Source: Chromatiales bacterium
GTDB lineage: Bacteria > Pseudomonadota > Gammaproteobacteria > Steroidobacterales > GCA-2729495
Reading direction: 5' to 3'
Assembly (NCBI GenBank): GCA_020351875.1
Contig: CP070671.1
Span: 1,712,404 to 1,776,403, forward strand
Length of the DNA: 64,000 nt
Shown one piece after another: positions 17,917-28,038 of this stretch. The notes beneath the pieces were generated by a model. The model searched no databases. It was not told the DNA's origin and was given only the letters and a program-made list of their open reading frames with translations. How positions within the stretch are numbered: the stretch's first letter is position 1; every line of letters begins with the position of its first letter. The translations under genes were made by a program, and so were the position numbers.

Positions 17917-18480
17917 ATGGCGGGGGCACCCGACGACAGCGAACTGATGTTGCGCTACCAGCGTGGTGACACCACTGCGTTTCAGACGCTCTACGAGCGC
18001 CACAAGGGGCCGCTGTATCGTTACTGCCTGCGCCAGGTCGGCGACGCGCAGACCGCGTCGGACCTGTTCCAGGAAACGTGGACTAAAATCATCGGCGCGC
18101 GCCGCCGCTACCAGCCCACGGCGAAGTTCACCACTTATATGTACAAGGTCGCGCACAACTGCACGGTAGACCACCTGCGCAAGCTGGGCCGCAATCCCAC
18201 GGCCAACCCCGGTCGGCGTGTAGATGCCGGGCTGGCGCCCGAGCCGGTGGATACCGAGAGCGCGACATCAGCCGTGCAGCTGCAGCAACGGTTCGCTCGG
18301 GCGCTGGCAGAGTTGCCGGAAGAACAGCGCAGCGCGTTCCTCCTGCGCGAGGAGGGTGGGCTGAGCCTCGCCGAAATTGCCCGGACCACCGGCGTGCCGG
18401 AAGAAACCGCGAAGAGCCGCCTGCGCTACGCGGTCAAGAAACTGCGTGCGGTTCTCGGCGATGCGGAGCCGGGCCAATGA
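17917..18480 (+). CDS. ECF-type RNA polymerase sigma factor
   Basis: A 187-aa sigma-70 family protein with region 2 (DAQTASDLFQETWTKIIGAR, then FTTYMYKVAHNCTVDHLRK) and region 4 (LPEEQRSAFLLREEGGLSLA, then TGVPEETAKSRLRYAVKKLR). It likely controls an envelope-related regulon together with the following gene. The start is ambiguous among GTG 17890, ATG 17905 and ATG 17917. The last is used because region 1/2 starts soon after it, and no Shine-Dalgarno decides. It overlaps the next gene by 4 nt. Confidence 0.88.
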   Translation: MAGAPDDSELMLRYQRGDTTAFQTLYERHKGPLYRYCLRQVGDAQTASDLFQETWTKIIGARRRYQPTAKFTTYMYKVAHNCTVDHLRKLGRNPTANPGRRVDAGLAPEPVDTESATSAVQLQQRFARALAELPEEQRSAFLLREEGGLSLAEIARTTGVPEETAKSRLRYAVKKLRAVLGDAEPGQ

Positions 18481-19343
18481 ATGACCAGCGTGACGAACGC
18501 GAATTCGACGCCTACCTGTCGGGTGAGTCGCCGGTATCCCGGCAATACGCCGAGCTTGGCGCAGCCGAGCCACCGCCGGAACTCGATGCGCGTATCCTGG
18601 CCGCCGCCGAAGCCGAAGTGAACGTCGTGCCGCTGCGCCGGCCCTGGCAACGCTGGGCCACCGCGGTGGGTGTTGCGGCCACCGTCATGCTGGCGTTCAC
18701 CCTGGTCATGCAGATTGCGATCGAGCCCTTCTGGCAGGGCGACGTCAGCGCGCCGCCGGCGTCGGTCGTGCTGATGGAGAAGGCCGAGTTGCAGCAGCCC
18801 GCGACGCTCGAAAAAAAGGAGTCACCCGCGGCAACCAGTCCCCAGGGCCGCTTCGATACACCGGCCGCACCGCCGGGACGAGTGGCCGCCGATGCGGCGC
18901 GCGAGCAGCTGCTTGACGATCTCGCGCCGGCGGAGGCACAGCCTGGTCTGGCCGACATGGATGTGCAGGTACCCGTCGCGTCGTCATTGAAAGCGCCCGA
19001 ACCAGAGGCCTTAGCCGGCGCGGCGATGAAAGTCGGCGAATCCGTGCTGATCACCGAAGCGCGCCTGGCCGACGCGGTGGCCGTCATTCGCGCCGCGCGC
19101 ACGACAGAAGCCGACCGCGTGGAGCGGCAACAAGGTGCTGCCCGCGCGCGGGCCAGGACTGCCGATGAGGGCGGCATGGCGAGCGACGCGTTACCCGACG
19201 GCGACCCGCAGGCGCAGCTTGATGAGATACTGCGTCTGTACGACGCCGGCGATCACATCGGCGCGGCCACCCGGCTGAGCGAGTTTCGCACGACGCATCC
19301 GGAGCATCCGGTCAGCCTGCGCCTGGCCGACACGCTAGAATGA
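18477..19343 (+). CDS. membrane protein, putative anti-sigma factor
   Basis: A 288-aa protein with a short cytoplasmic N-terminal segment (FDAYLSGESPVSRQYAEL), one transmembrane helix at about 58-82 (WATAVGVAATVMLAFTLVMQ) and a long periplasmic Ala/Pro/Glu-rich region. A helical C-terminal part (DEILRLYDAGDHIGAATRLS) resembles a TPR-like or capping segment. The ATGA overlap with the ECF sigma gene and the topology suggest an anti-sigma factor, but no zinc-binding anti-sigma motif (HxxxCxxC) is seen. The assignment is therefore an inference. Confidence 0.65.
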   Translation: MNDQRDEREFDAYLSGESPVSRQYAELGAAEPPPELDARILAAAEAEVNVVPLRRPWQRWATAVGVAATVMLAFTLVMQIAIEPFWQGDVSAPPASVVLMEKAELQQPATLEKKESPAATSPQGRFDTPAAPPGRVAADAAREQLLDDLAPAEAQPGLADMDVQVPVASSLKAPEPEALAGAAMKVGESVLITEARLADAVAVIRAARTTEADRVERQQGAARARARTADEGGMASDALPDGDPQAQLDEILRLYDAGDHIGAATRLSEFRTTHPEHPVSLRLADTLE

Positions 19344-19349
19344 CAGGCG

Positions 19350-20243
19350 ATGCAGACCTACCTGATCGACGCCAGCATTTACGTGTTCCGCGCGTGGTTC
19401 ACGATTCCGGACGACATGCTCGATGCCGAGCAGCAGCCGGTGAACGCGGTGTACGGCTTCACGCGTTTCCTCGGCGACTTCCTGGAGCGGGTAGATCCCG
19501 ACCATGTGGCCGCGGCCTTCGACGTGAGCCTCACCAGTTCCTTCCGCAACGACCTGTATCCCGATTACAAGGCCAACCGCGAACCGGCGCCGCCGGAACT
19601 GAAGCGGCAGTTCCAGATGTGCCGGGAAATTACCGCGGCGCTAGGCGTGCGCAGCTGCGCCGACACGCGTTACGAGGCCGACGACCTGATCGGTACGCTG
19701 GCCGCGGGTAATCGCCGTGACGGCCAGCGTGTGACGATCGTCAGCCGCGACAAGGACATGCTGCAGCTGCTGCAAGACGGCGATGCAATGTGGGACCTGA
19801 CCGGCGGCAAGCGGGTGCGCCACGACCAGGTCGGCGATGCGCTCGGCGTGCGTGCGGAGCAGGTGATCGACTATCTCGGGCTCGCCGGTGACAGCGTGGA
19901 CAATATTCCCGGCGTGCCGGGTGTGGGGCCGAAAACCGCGTCGCGTCTGCTCGAGCACTTCGACTCACTGGAGCACCTGTACGCCGACCTGGAGCGCGTG
20001 GCCGAACTGCCGCTGCGTGGCGCCGCAAAGCTTGGTGCGAAGCTGACTCAGCACCGTGAGCAGGCGGAACTCAGCCGCGAACTCGCCCGCATACACTGCG
20101 ACGTGCCGATGCCGATGGACAAGGCCAGCGTGGCCCGCGGCGCGCCGGAAATCGACACGCTGAACGCGCTGTACGACGCAGCCGGGTTCGGTGAGGGCCT
20201 GCGCCGCCAGGCGCAACGCATCGCCGAGCGCTACCAGCGATGA
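19350..20243 (+). CDS. 5'-3' exonuclease (Pol I N-terminal-like, ExoIX family)
   Basis: A 297-aa protein equivalent to the free 5' nuclease domain of DNA polymerase I. It carries the metal-binding Asp/Glu motifs: LIDAS at the N-terminus, AAFDVS near residue 60, YEADDLIGTLA near 105-115 and RDKDM. The helix-hairpin-helix reads GVPGVGPKTASRLLEHF at about 188-204. It probably removes flaps or RNA from DNA ends. The stop overlaps the fructosamine-kinase-like start by 4 nt. Confidence 0.92.
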   Translation: MQTYLIDASIYVFRAWFTIPDDMLDAEQQPVNAVYGFTRFLGDFLERVDPDHVAAAFDVSLTSSFRNDLYPDYKANREPAPPELKRQFQMCREITAALGVRSCADTRYEADDLIGTLAAGNRRDGQRVTIVSRDKDMLQLLQDGDAMWDLTGGKRVRHDQVGDALGVRAEQVIDYLGLAGDSVDNIPGVPGVGPKTASRLLEHFDSLEHLYADLERVAELPLRGAAKLGAKLTQHREQAELSRELARIHCDVPMPMDKASVARGAPEIDTLNALYDAAGFGEGLRRQAQRIAERYQR

Positions 20244-21115
20244 TCCCGGCTGCCGTTGCGGCAGCCCTGGCGCCCGTGACGGGAGAGCTGGCGGCGAGCA
20301 CCGGTGCAGGCGGCGGCAGCATCAACGACAGTTACGTGATCACCGGGACAGGCGGGCGCCGCTGGTTCCTGAAACTCAATGACGCAGGGCAGGCCGACAT
20401 GTTCGCGGCCGAGGCTGCCGGTCTGGAGGAAATGGCGGCGGCCGACGCGGTTCGTGTGCCCCACGCCCTGGCCCATGGCACGGCCGGCCATCACGCGTAC
20501 CTGTTGCTGGAATGCCTGGACCTCGGCCGGGGTGGTGCGGCGGCAGCGGCGCAACTCGGCCGGCAGCTGGCAGCCCAGCACCGGGTCGTGAGGGAGCAGT
20601 TCGGCTGGCGTCGCGACAACACCATTGGCAGCACCCCGCAGCCCAATGGCTGGTGCGAAGACTGGGTGGAATTCTGGCGCGAGCGCCGCCTGGGTTTTCA
20701 GCTCGATCTCGCCCGCGACAACGGCTACGACCGCGGTTTGCTCGCGCGCGGCCGGGAGCTGCTGGCCCGCCTGCCGGAACTGTTGGCGGGACACAGACCC
20801 GAGCCGTCATTGCTGCACGGCGACCTGTGGGCCGGCAACTGGGGCGTGTTGACCACGGGTGAACCGGTGATCTTCGATCCGGCGGTTTACTTCGGCGATC
20901 GCGAAGCCGATCTCGCGATGACGCGACTGTTCGGCGGCTTTCCGCCGGACTTCTACACAGCCTACGACGCGGCGTGGTCGTTACCGCCCGGGCACGAGCA
21001 GCGTGTTGCGCTTTACAACCTGTATCACGTGTTGAACCATCTGAACCTGTTCGGGCAGTCCTACGCCGCGCAGGCACAGGGCCTGATGGATCGTCTGCTG
21101 GCCAGCGGCGCCTAG
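20240..21115 (+). CDS. fructosamine kinase family protein
   Basis: A 291-aa aminoglycoside-phosphotransferase-fold protein of the FN3K family, which phosphorylates sugar adducts on amino groups as protein or amine deglycation. Motifs include GGGSINDSY in the N-lobe, the catalytic loop LLHGDLWAGNWG and the metal-binding FDPAVYFGDREADLAMTRLF. The length is normal for bacterial members. It is coupled to the exonuclease gene by an ATGA overlap and lies 9 nt before the DUF898 gene. Confidence 0.92.
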   Translation: MIPAAVAAALAPVTGELAASTGAGGGSINDSYVITGTGGRRWFLKLNDAGQADMFAAEAAGLEEMAAADAVRVPHALAHGTAGHHAYLLLECLDLGRGGAAAAAQLGRQLAAQHRVVREQFGWRRDNTIGSTPQPNGWCEDWVEFWRERRLGFQLDLARDNGYDRGLLARGRELLARLPELLAGHRPEPSLLHGDLWAGNWGVLTTGEPVIFDPAVYFGDREADLAMTRLFGGFPPDFYTAYDAAWSLPPGHEQRVALYNLYHVLNHLNLFGQSYAAQAQGLMDRLLASGA

Positions 21116-21124
21116 CCGCGGCCG

Positions 21125-22213
21125 ATGGGGGCCACGATGGAACAGTTACCCGCGGCGCCAGCGGTGCCGGTGCAGAGCCCGGCGCTGGAGACGATGAGTT
21201 TCACCGGCAAGTCGGGTGAATACTTCCGCATCTGGATCGTCAACCTGTGCCTGACGGTGATTACGCTGGGCATTTACTCGCCGTGGGCGAAAGTCCGGCG
21301 CAACAAGTACCTGTATCGCCACTCGCATCTCGCCGGTGCGAGCTTCGACTACCACGCCGACCCGGTGGCGATCCTGAAAGGCCGCCTGATCGCGGTCAGC
21401 ATGCTCGGGCTGTACCTCGTGACGTCCACGGTGTTGCCGGCCGTGAGCCTGCTGATCGGCCTGGTTATCGTGCTTGCGGTGCCGTGGCTGCTGGTGCGCT
21501 CGCGGATGTTCGCGATGCGCAATACGTCGTACCGCAACGTGCGCTTCCGCTTCAAGCCGATCTACAGGGAAGCCTATAAGGTCATCATCGGGCAGATGTT
21601 GCTGGTGATCATCACTTTCGGCCTGTTTTACCCGCGGTTCCGTTACGCGCGCTCGCGATTGATCGTGGACAACACCGCCTACGGCACGCTCGACCTGAAG
21701 CTCGGCGACCAGGTCGACGCGTCGGAATTCTACGGGATCTACCTGGCGGCGGGTTTGCTGTTCCTCGCGGTTTTTTTGCTGGCGGGCGTCCCGTTGATGA
21801 CCCTGGGCAGCGGCGGTGCAGATCCGGACACTGGCGTGGACAGTTCCTTCGTGTGGCGCGCCTTCGTCCCGACCGCGGTGCTCGTGGTGCTCTACCTGCT
21901 GACCTACTACGGGCTGGAAGCGGCGGTCATGCGATTGATATTGCGCGGCACGTCGGTCGGCGATCACCAGCTGCGCTGCGACTGGAGCCTGGTGAAGCTG
22001 ACCTGGGTCCAGGCCACCAACCTGGTCGCGATCGCGGCGTCCCTGGGCCTGCTGATTCCGTGGGCGACCATCCGGTTGCAGGACTACAAGCTCTCGAAGC
22101 TCCGGGTGGCGGTGCAGGGCGACCTGGGCGCGATTGCTGCCGCCGAAGCCGAGGAGGTTTCGGCCCTCGGGGACGAAATCGGCGACGCTTTCGATTACGA
22201 CTTCGGTCTGTAG
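21125..22213 (+). CDS. DUF898 family (YjgN-like) membrane protein
   Basis: A 362-aa membrane protein with about six to seven hydrophobic helices. It carries the repeated DUF898 signatures SFTGKSGEYFRIWIVNLCLT, GIYSPWAKVRRNKYLY and FRYARSRLIVDNTAYGTLDL. Function is unknown. ATG 21137 four codons in is an alternative start. It is followed within 6 nt by the M48 peptidase gene, a pairing seen in other gammaproteobacteria, so the two probably act together in the inner membrane. Confidence 0.9.
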   Translation: MGATMEQLPAAPAVPVQSPALETMSFTGKSGEYFRIWIVNLCLTVITLGIYSPWAKVRRNKYLYRHSHLAGASFDYHADPVAILKGRLIAVSMLGLYLVTSTVLPAVSLLIGLVIVLAVPWLLVRSRMFAMRNTSYRNVRFRFKPIYREAYKVIIGQMLLVIITFGLFYPRFRYARSRLIVDNTAYGTLDLKLGDQVDASEFYGIYLAAGLLFLAVFLLAGVPLMTLGSGGADPDTGVDSSFVWRAFVPTAVLVVLYLLTYYGLEAAVMRLILRGTSVGDHQLRCDWSLVKLTWVQATNLVAIAASLGLLIPWATIRLQDYKLSKLRVAVQGDLGAIAAAEAEEVSALGDEIGDAFDYDFGL

Positions 22214-22219
22214 CCTGGC

Positions 22220-23221
22220 ATGCGCGGCCTGCTCTATTCCAGCGACAGTTCGGCGCGCCGCGAAGTCGACGTAGCCGTGCTGCCCACCGGCAACCTGCAG
22301 GTGCGCGATGGTCGCGATGTGCAGAGCTGGTTGCTGGCAGACCTGACCATTGAACCGCGCCTGGCCGGCGTGCCGGCGGTGGTGATGTTGCCGGAAGGAG
22401 GCCGGCTGGAGGTCGCCGACGCCGACGCGTTCTACGCGGCCCTCGGCGGTGGCCGGATGCGGTGGCTGCACGCGCTGGAAGAGCACTGGGCCCTCGCGCT
22501 GGTGTGCGCGGCGGTGAGTGTCGGCGTGGTCTTCTGGTTCGTGACATATGGGATTCCGCTGGCCGCCCGCGTGGCGGCTGAGCTGATGCCGGATGAAGTG
22601 CACGACCTGGTCGGCCGGGAAGGCCTGGCGGCAATGGACCGCTACCTGTTCGAGCCAACGGAACTCGCGATCGGCCGCCAGGCCGAACTGCAATTGCTGT
22701 TCGCCGATGTCGTGTCCGTGCTGGGCAACGAGGATGAATACGAGCTCCGTTTTCGCGACTCCGATGCGTTCGGCCCAAATGCGTTTGCGCTGCCTTCAGG
22801 CATCGTGGTGCTCACCGACGAGCTGGTCGCGCTGGCCGATGACGATGACGAACTGGCGGCGGTGCTGGCCCACGAGGTCGGGCACGTGGTGCATCGGCAC
22901 GCGATGCGCCAGCTGATCCAGAATTCCGTGGCCGCCGGCCTGATCGTCGCGGTCACGGGTGACCTGGGTTCGGCCACTAACCTGGCCGCCGGCATCCCGA
23001 CGGTGTTGCTCAACGCGTCCTATTCCCGGGACTTCGAGCGCGAGGCCGACGAGTCGGCTTTCCTGTACCTGGAGACCCGCGGCATCGATACGGCGGAGCT
23101 GGGCGAGCTGCTGGTGCGCATCGATGAAGACGCCGGGCGCAATCCCGGCCGCGCGACGCTGCTGGATTCCCATCCCGCCTCCCGGGAGCGGCTGGAGGTG
23201 GCCCGCGAGCGCAGGCCCTGA
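22220..23221 (+). CDS. M48-family membrane metallopeptidase
   Basis: A 333-aa zinc peptidase. An N-terminal beta-rich domain (residues 1-85) precedes a transmembrane helix (about 94-115). The catalytic domain carries HEVGH (His218, Glu219, His222) and the third ligand in EREADESAF. M48 enzymes such as HtpX, LoiP or BepA cleave misfolded membrane or periplasmic proteins. The soluble part downstream of the helix is probably periplasmic. The protein ends with a normal TGA 55 nt before acs. Confidence 0.9.
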   Translation: MRGLLYSSDSSARREVDVAVLPTGNLQVRDGRDVQSWLLADLTIEPRLAGVPAVVMLPEGGRLEVADADAFYAALGGGRMRWLHALEEHWALALVCAAVSVGVVFWFVTYGIPLAARVAAELMPDEVHDLVGREGLAAMDRYLFEPTELAIGRQAELQLLFADVVSVLGNEDEYELRFRDSDAFGPNAFALPSGIVVLTDELVALADDDDELAAVLAHEVGHVVHRHAMRQLIQNSVAAGLIVAVTGDLGSATNLAAGIPTVLLNASYSRDFEREADESAFLYLETRGIDTAELGELLVRIDEDAGRNPGRATLLDSHPASRERLEVARERRP

Positions 23222-23276
23222 TTCCCCTTCGCCCCGAACATAGGGGAAAATGCCGGCAGACAAGCGGAGTAACCCC

Positions 23277-25237
<1,961 letters not shown>

Positions 25238-25241
<4 letters not shown>

Positions 25242-25615
25242 ACGCGCTGCATGCCGGTCCACACGCCGGTGGCATAAGCGACTAACCAGTACACCCACAC
25301 GGGTGCGAGGTAGAAGTGAAAGCGGCTCAGGATCGCTTCTCGGTCCGTGCGCTTTGCCCACGTGCCGACCACCGCGAGGATGGCCATCAGCGCCAGCGCG
25401 GTGTAGCCGCTAATCGTGTGAAAGTCCCAGCTCGTGACCTTGACGGACATCGCCATCATGCGCGTGGCCAGCATATCGCAGGCCAGGCCCACCCAGATGA
25501 TCACCAGATGTGCGGTGGTGAGCATCTTCAGTCGCCAGTTTCTAAAGGCTGCAATGGTGTACAGCAGGAATGCCAGCGTGATGGAGACAACGGAAACGGC
25601 AATGATCGGTTTCAT
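25238..25615 (-). CDS. TIGR03987-like four-helix membrane protein
   Basis: A 125-aa inner-membrane protein with four helices. Signature residues include [38 protein letters not shown] and [19 protein letters not shown]. The His residues in helices 2 and 3 could bind a cofactor, but this is speculation. The start at 25615 is preceded by GAAGGTGG. Its stop codon overlaps the acs stop on the opposite strand (shared CTAG). Confidence 0.75.
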
Positions 25616-25748
25616 GGGTAAGCCACCTTCCCGGCGTGCTGGCACTCTGCGTCATCAGGCCCGGTCCGACGCCAGCGACTAGACATTGTTGGACGGCCAC
25701 ATTCTATAAATGTGACCCCGTTCTGTTGCTCAGGACTTATCCGTATTG

Positions 25749-26450
25749 TCAGCTGAGATAAAGCGCCAGGATCGTGCCCTCCGGCGCGACGATTTCCCAG
25801 TGATCGCCGCGGCGCGTCAGCGCGAAGCCGAAACGCTCCGCAGTCGCTTCCACATCGGCGAGCAGCGCTGAGCGGAAGTGCAGCCTCGGCGTCGCCCCGC
25901 CGCTCCTGGCAAGCCGCAGGCGCAAGGCCGGCGCGGCGAGTTCCAGCATGTCGCGTGGTTCGTCGCTGTCTTCGTCGTCGCCCGATTCGAGGCCGGCAAT
26001 GCGCCAGAATTCTTCGCCCTTTGCAAGGTCACCGCAGCCCAGCTCGATGTGCGCGGATGGACCCGTGAGTGGTGCCGGCGCAGCTTGCACCTGCATCGGT
26101 GAGAACGTAGCTGCCTCGATCACGATTACCCGGTGCCCGGACGGCCCGGCCAGCGTGAACTCGTGAAAATCGTCGATGCCCAGGCGCTGGCTTTCCAGCT
26201 CGAAGCCCGCGGCCTCGAGTTGCCGCGCCCAGTTCGCGGCGTTGGTTTGCACGAAACTCAGCGCCGGTCCCGGCATGTCCTCCGCGTGTAATCCGATGGC
26301 GATACGCCCGTCGCTGACAACCGCATAAGGGTAGGTGCGCGCGTCCGTGGTCGTCAGCTCGGTAAAGCCGAGACAGCGATAGAAATCCAGCGACGCCACG
26401 ATGTCGGGCGTCGGGATGCTCAGCTCCAGAAAGCGCCAGTGGCCGGCCAT
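25749..26450 (-). CDS. VOC (glyoxalase/bleomycin-resistance-like) protein
   Basis: A 233-aa protein with two VOC-type halves. The N-terminal module has LELSIPTPDIVASLDFYRCL and a second beta-alpha-beta-beta-beta unit starts near SAHIELGCGDLAKGEEFW. VOC proteins bind a metal and act on vicinal oxygen substrates or bind ligands. The metal ligands could not be assigned confidently. It stands alone downstream of a short hairpin (26473-26497). Confidence 0.75.
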   Translation of the reverse strand: MAGHWRFLELSIPTPDIVASLDFYRCLGFTELTTTDARTYPYAVVSDGRIAIGLHAEDMPGPALSFVQTNAANWARQLEAAGFELESQRLGIDDFHEFTLAGPSGHRVIVIEAATFSPMQVQAAPAPLTGPSAHIELGCGDLAKGEEFWRIAGLESGDDEDSDEPRDMLELAAPALRLRLARSGGATPRLHFRSALLADVEATAERFGFALTRRGDHWEIVAPEGTILALYLS

Positions 26451-26472
26451 CTCCTAGTATCCAGCGCAGTCC

Positions 26473-26497
26473 AAAAATTGGGTCTGACCCATTTTTT
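26473..26497. terminator. bidirectional hairpin terminator
   Basis: The stem TGGGTC / GACCCA with a one-base loop is flanked by A-rich and T-rich runs, so it reads as stem plus T-tract on both strands. On the minus strand it would end the three-lipoprotein operon. It resembles, on a small scale, the GGGTC/GACCC ends of the larger hairpins elsewhere in the window. Confidence 0.5.
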
Positions 26498-26511
26498 CAG
26501 GTGAAAAACGC

Positions 26512-26928
26512 CTAGTCCACTTTCTGCAGCGTCAGGAACATCGCCTTGTCCAAGGCCATGAAGAAGTCCTGGTAGGTCTTCGGGTCGTCGACTGCATTCT
26601 CATCGATCCGGGCATTGGCCCGCACCGCGATGCGCTGCGAGTCTTTTTCGCGCACCGTGACCGTCATTCGCATCTTGTACTTGTCGTAGCGCGTCGCGGT
26701 CACAGTGCCGAGATCGGCACTGGCCTTGTCGATGACGAAACCGAGGTCCTGCAAAGTCGCAATCACGGATCGCAGCGTCATGTCCTTGTTCAGGGTGTCG
26801 TATTCGCGAGTCTGGATCTGGCGAATCTGTACCTGGCTGCCGGCGCCGGTCACGTCCGGCGCCTGCGTCGCGCAACCGGCGAGTATCAGGCTCGCGAGCA
26901 ACGTGAGCGGTATGGTCAGGTGTCTCAT
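26512..26928 (-). CDS. lipoprotein of unknown function, paralogue of the upstream gene product
   Basis: A 138-aa lipoprotein (lipobox LAGC at about 16-19). The mature part begins IRQIQTREYDTLNKDMTLRS and continues with VIATLQDLGFVIDKASADLG. It shares this pattern (IRxIQTRxx, then LQDxxFxID, then LGxxTA) with the next lipoprotein upstream, so the two are paralogues. No named family is recognised. Its start overlaps the upstream stop by 4 nt and it is the last gene of the operon. Confidence 0.75.
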   Translation of the reverse strand: MRHLTIPLTLLASLILAGCATQAPDVTGAGSQVQIRQIQTREYDTLNKDMTLRSVIATLQDLGFVIDKASADLGTVTATRYDKYKMRMTVTVREKDSQRIAVRANARIDENAVDDPKTYQDFFMALDKAMFLTLQKVD

Positions 26929-27491
26929 TGCTGGCTCGTTTCCAGGAAGATCGATTTCGACAACTTCTCGAACATGTCCTGGTAGATCTCCGGGTTGCCG
27001 ATTACGCCCATCAGTTTGATGCGTTCCAGCTGATCGAATACCACCCGCTGCAGGGTGAACCTGGCTGTATATTCATTTTCTCTCTCCAGGCTCGGCAGCA
27101 CGACGAGCGTGACAATAATCTTCTCTTCATCGCTCGCGGTTTGCATGTATCCACCACCGATAATCACATCCATGATGAACAGGCCGACCTTCTCCTCGGC
27201 TGAATCCGCATCGATCACTTTCGAGGCGGTTAGGACCCCGAGCGGCCGTTCGATCTCGTCGATGTTGAATTCCATGTCCTGCAGCACACCGATCGATGCA
27301 GCCAGGATGACGGACTCATCTGAAACTTCAAATTTGCGCGTCTGTATCGATCGGATCTCGAGGGCGCTTTCCGACAGCCGCAGCGCATCCTGTGGGTATT
27401 TCGGTTGGGTCCCCGCGCAGCTGGCGACGAAAGCGCCGAGCAATGCGAGCAGCACAAACTGTCGCCGAATGCCTCTGGCACGCGGGAGCAT
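26925..27491 (-). CDS. lipoprotein of unknown function
   Basis: A 188-aa lipoprotein with the lipobox VASC near residue 25. The mature part has EIRSIQTRKFEVSDESVILA, then LQDMEFNIDEIERPLGVLTA, and a C-terminal segment GNPEIYQDMFEKLSKSIFLE that parallels DPKTYQDFFMALDKAMFLTL in the smaller paralogue. It is 50 residues longer than that paralogue because of an insertion (MDVIIGGGYMQTASDEEKII). It lies 2 nt after the BamE-like gene in the same operon. Confidence 0.75.
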   Translation of the reverse strand: MLPRARGIRRQFVLLALLGAFVASCAGTQPKYPQDALRLSESALEIRSIQTRKFEVSDESVILAASIGVLQDMEFNIDEIERPLGVLTASKVIDADSAEEKVGLFIMDVIIGGGYMQTASDEEKIIVTLVVLPSLERENEYTARFTLQRVVFDQLERIKLMGVIGNPEIYQDMFEKLSKSIFLETSQQ

Positions 27492-27493
27492 GG

Positions 27494-27931
27494 TCAGAAT
27501 CTCGACGTGTGGTAACTGAAGTCGCGGACCCGGTCCTCTTCGTCAAACTTGATGATCACGGTGAGCGTCCGTTGCGAGGTGCTCTCCGCACCGGAACTGG
27601 CACTGCCAGCGCCCAGGCCGCCGCCGGAGCCGCCAAAAATGAGGCCGATAATGGTGCCACCGCTCCTGGAGTAGGCAACTTCCGTCGATATCTTGTCGTA
27701 GATCCAGGTTTCCCGGCGCTCCTCGTCCGTGGTCACGATATTGGGCGAGCCGAGGACCGTCGCCACCTCGGCCGCGGACATGCCCATGGTGATTTCCTTC
27801 TGCACCGTGCCCACGGTGACGCGGTCGCTGTCTTCGGCACGTACTTCGTCGACATGCTGGCTTGCGGTACAGCCCGCCGCGACGGCGAGTAACGCAACCA
27901 GCGGTAAGCCTGTGCTACTGATCTTCAGCAT
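27494..27931 (-). CDS. BamE/SmpA-like outer-membrane lipoprotein
   Basis: A 145-aa lipoprotein (lipobox VAAGC) with a SmpA/OmlA-type fold: a helical start GTVQKEITMGMSAAEVATVLG then SPNIVTTDEERRETWIYDK. Gly/Ser-rich sequence and a C-terminal strand TLTVIIKFDEEDRVRDFSYH follow. BamE-like domains work in outer-membrane assembly, but this protein differs from BamE and may serve another envelope role. ATG 27931 is used; a frame to 28006 would place residues before the signal peptide. It is the first gene of the three-lipoprotein operon. Confidence 0.7.
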   Translation of the reverse strand: MLKISSTGLPLVALLAVAAGCTASQHVDEVRAEDSDRVTVGTVQKEITMGMSAAEVATVLGSPNIVTTDEERRETWIYDKISTEVAYSRSGGTIIGLIFGGSGGGLGAGSASSGAESTSQRTLTVIIKFDEEDRVRDFSYHTSRF

Positions 27932-28038
27932 TGTGTTGTACCCATTTTCGGGAATGATAAGAAAATGCTGCCGTTGCACAAGCGTGGGGTCTATAGGGGC
28001 TTTCAACCATCATGTAGCGCTTGAAAACCGCTAAGCCC

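Noticed and set aside
16285..18174. Long minus-strand open frame (629 codons) opposite the VWA and ECF genes
   Set aside because: It is the reverse-frame shadow typical of high-GC genes. The plus-strand products carry clear domains, while this frame gives His/Arg/Val-rich sequence without a known fold.
21146..22693. Long minus-strand open frame (515 codons) opposite the DUF898 and M48 genes
   Set aside because: Composition is low-complexity (Gln/His/Arg-rich) and spans two well-supported genes on the other strand.
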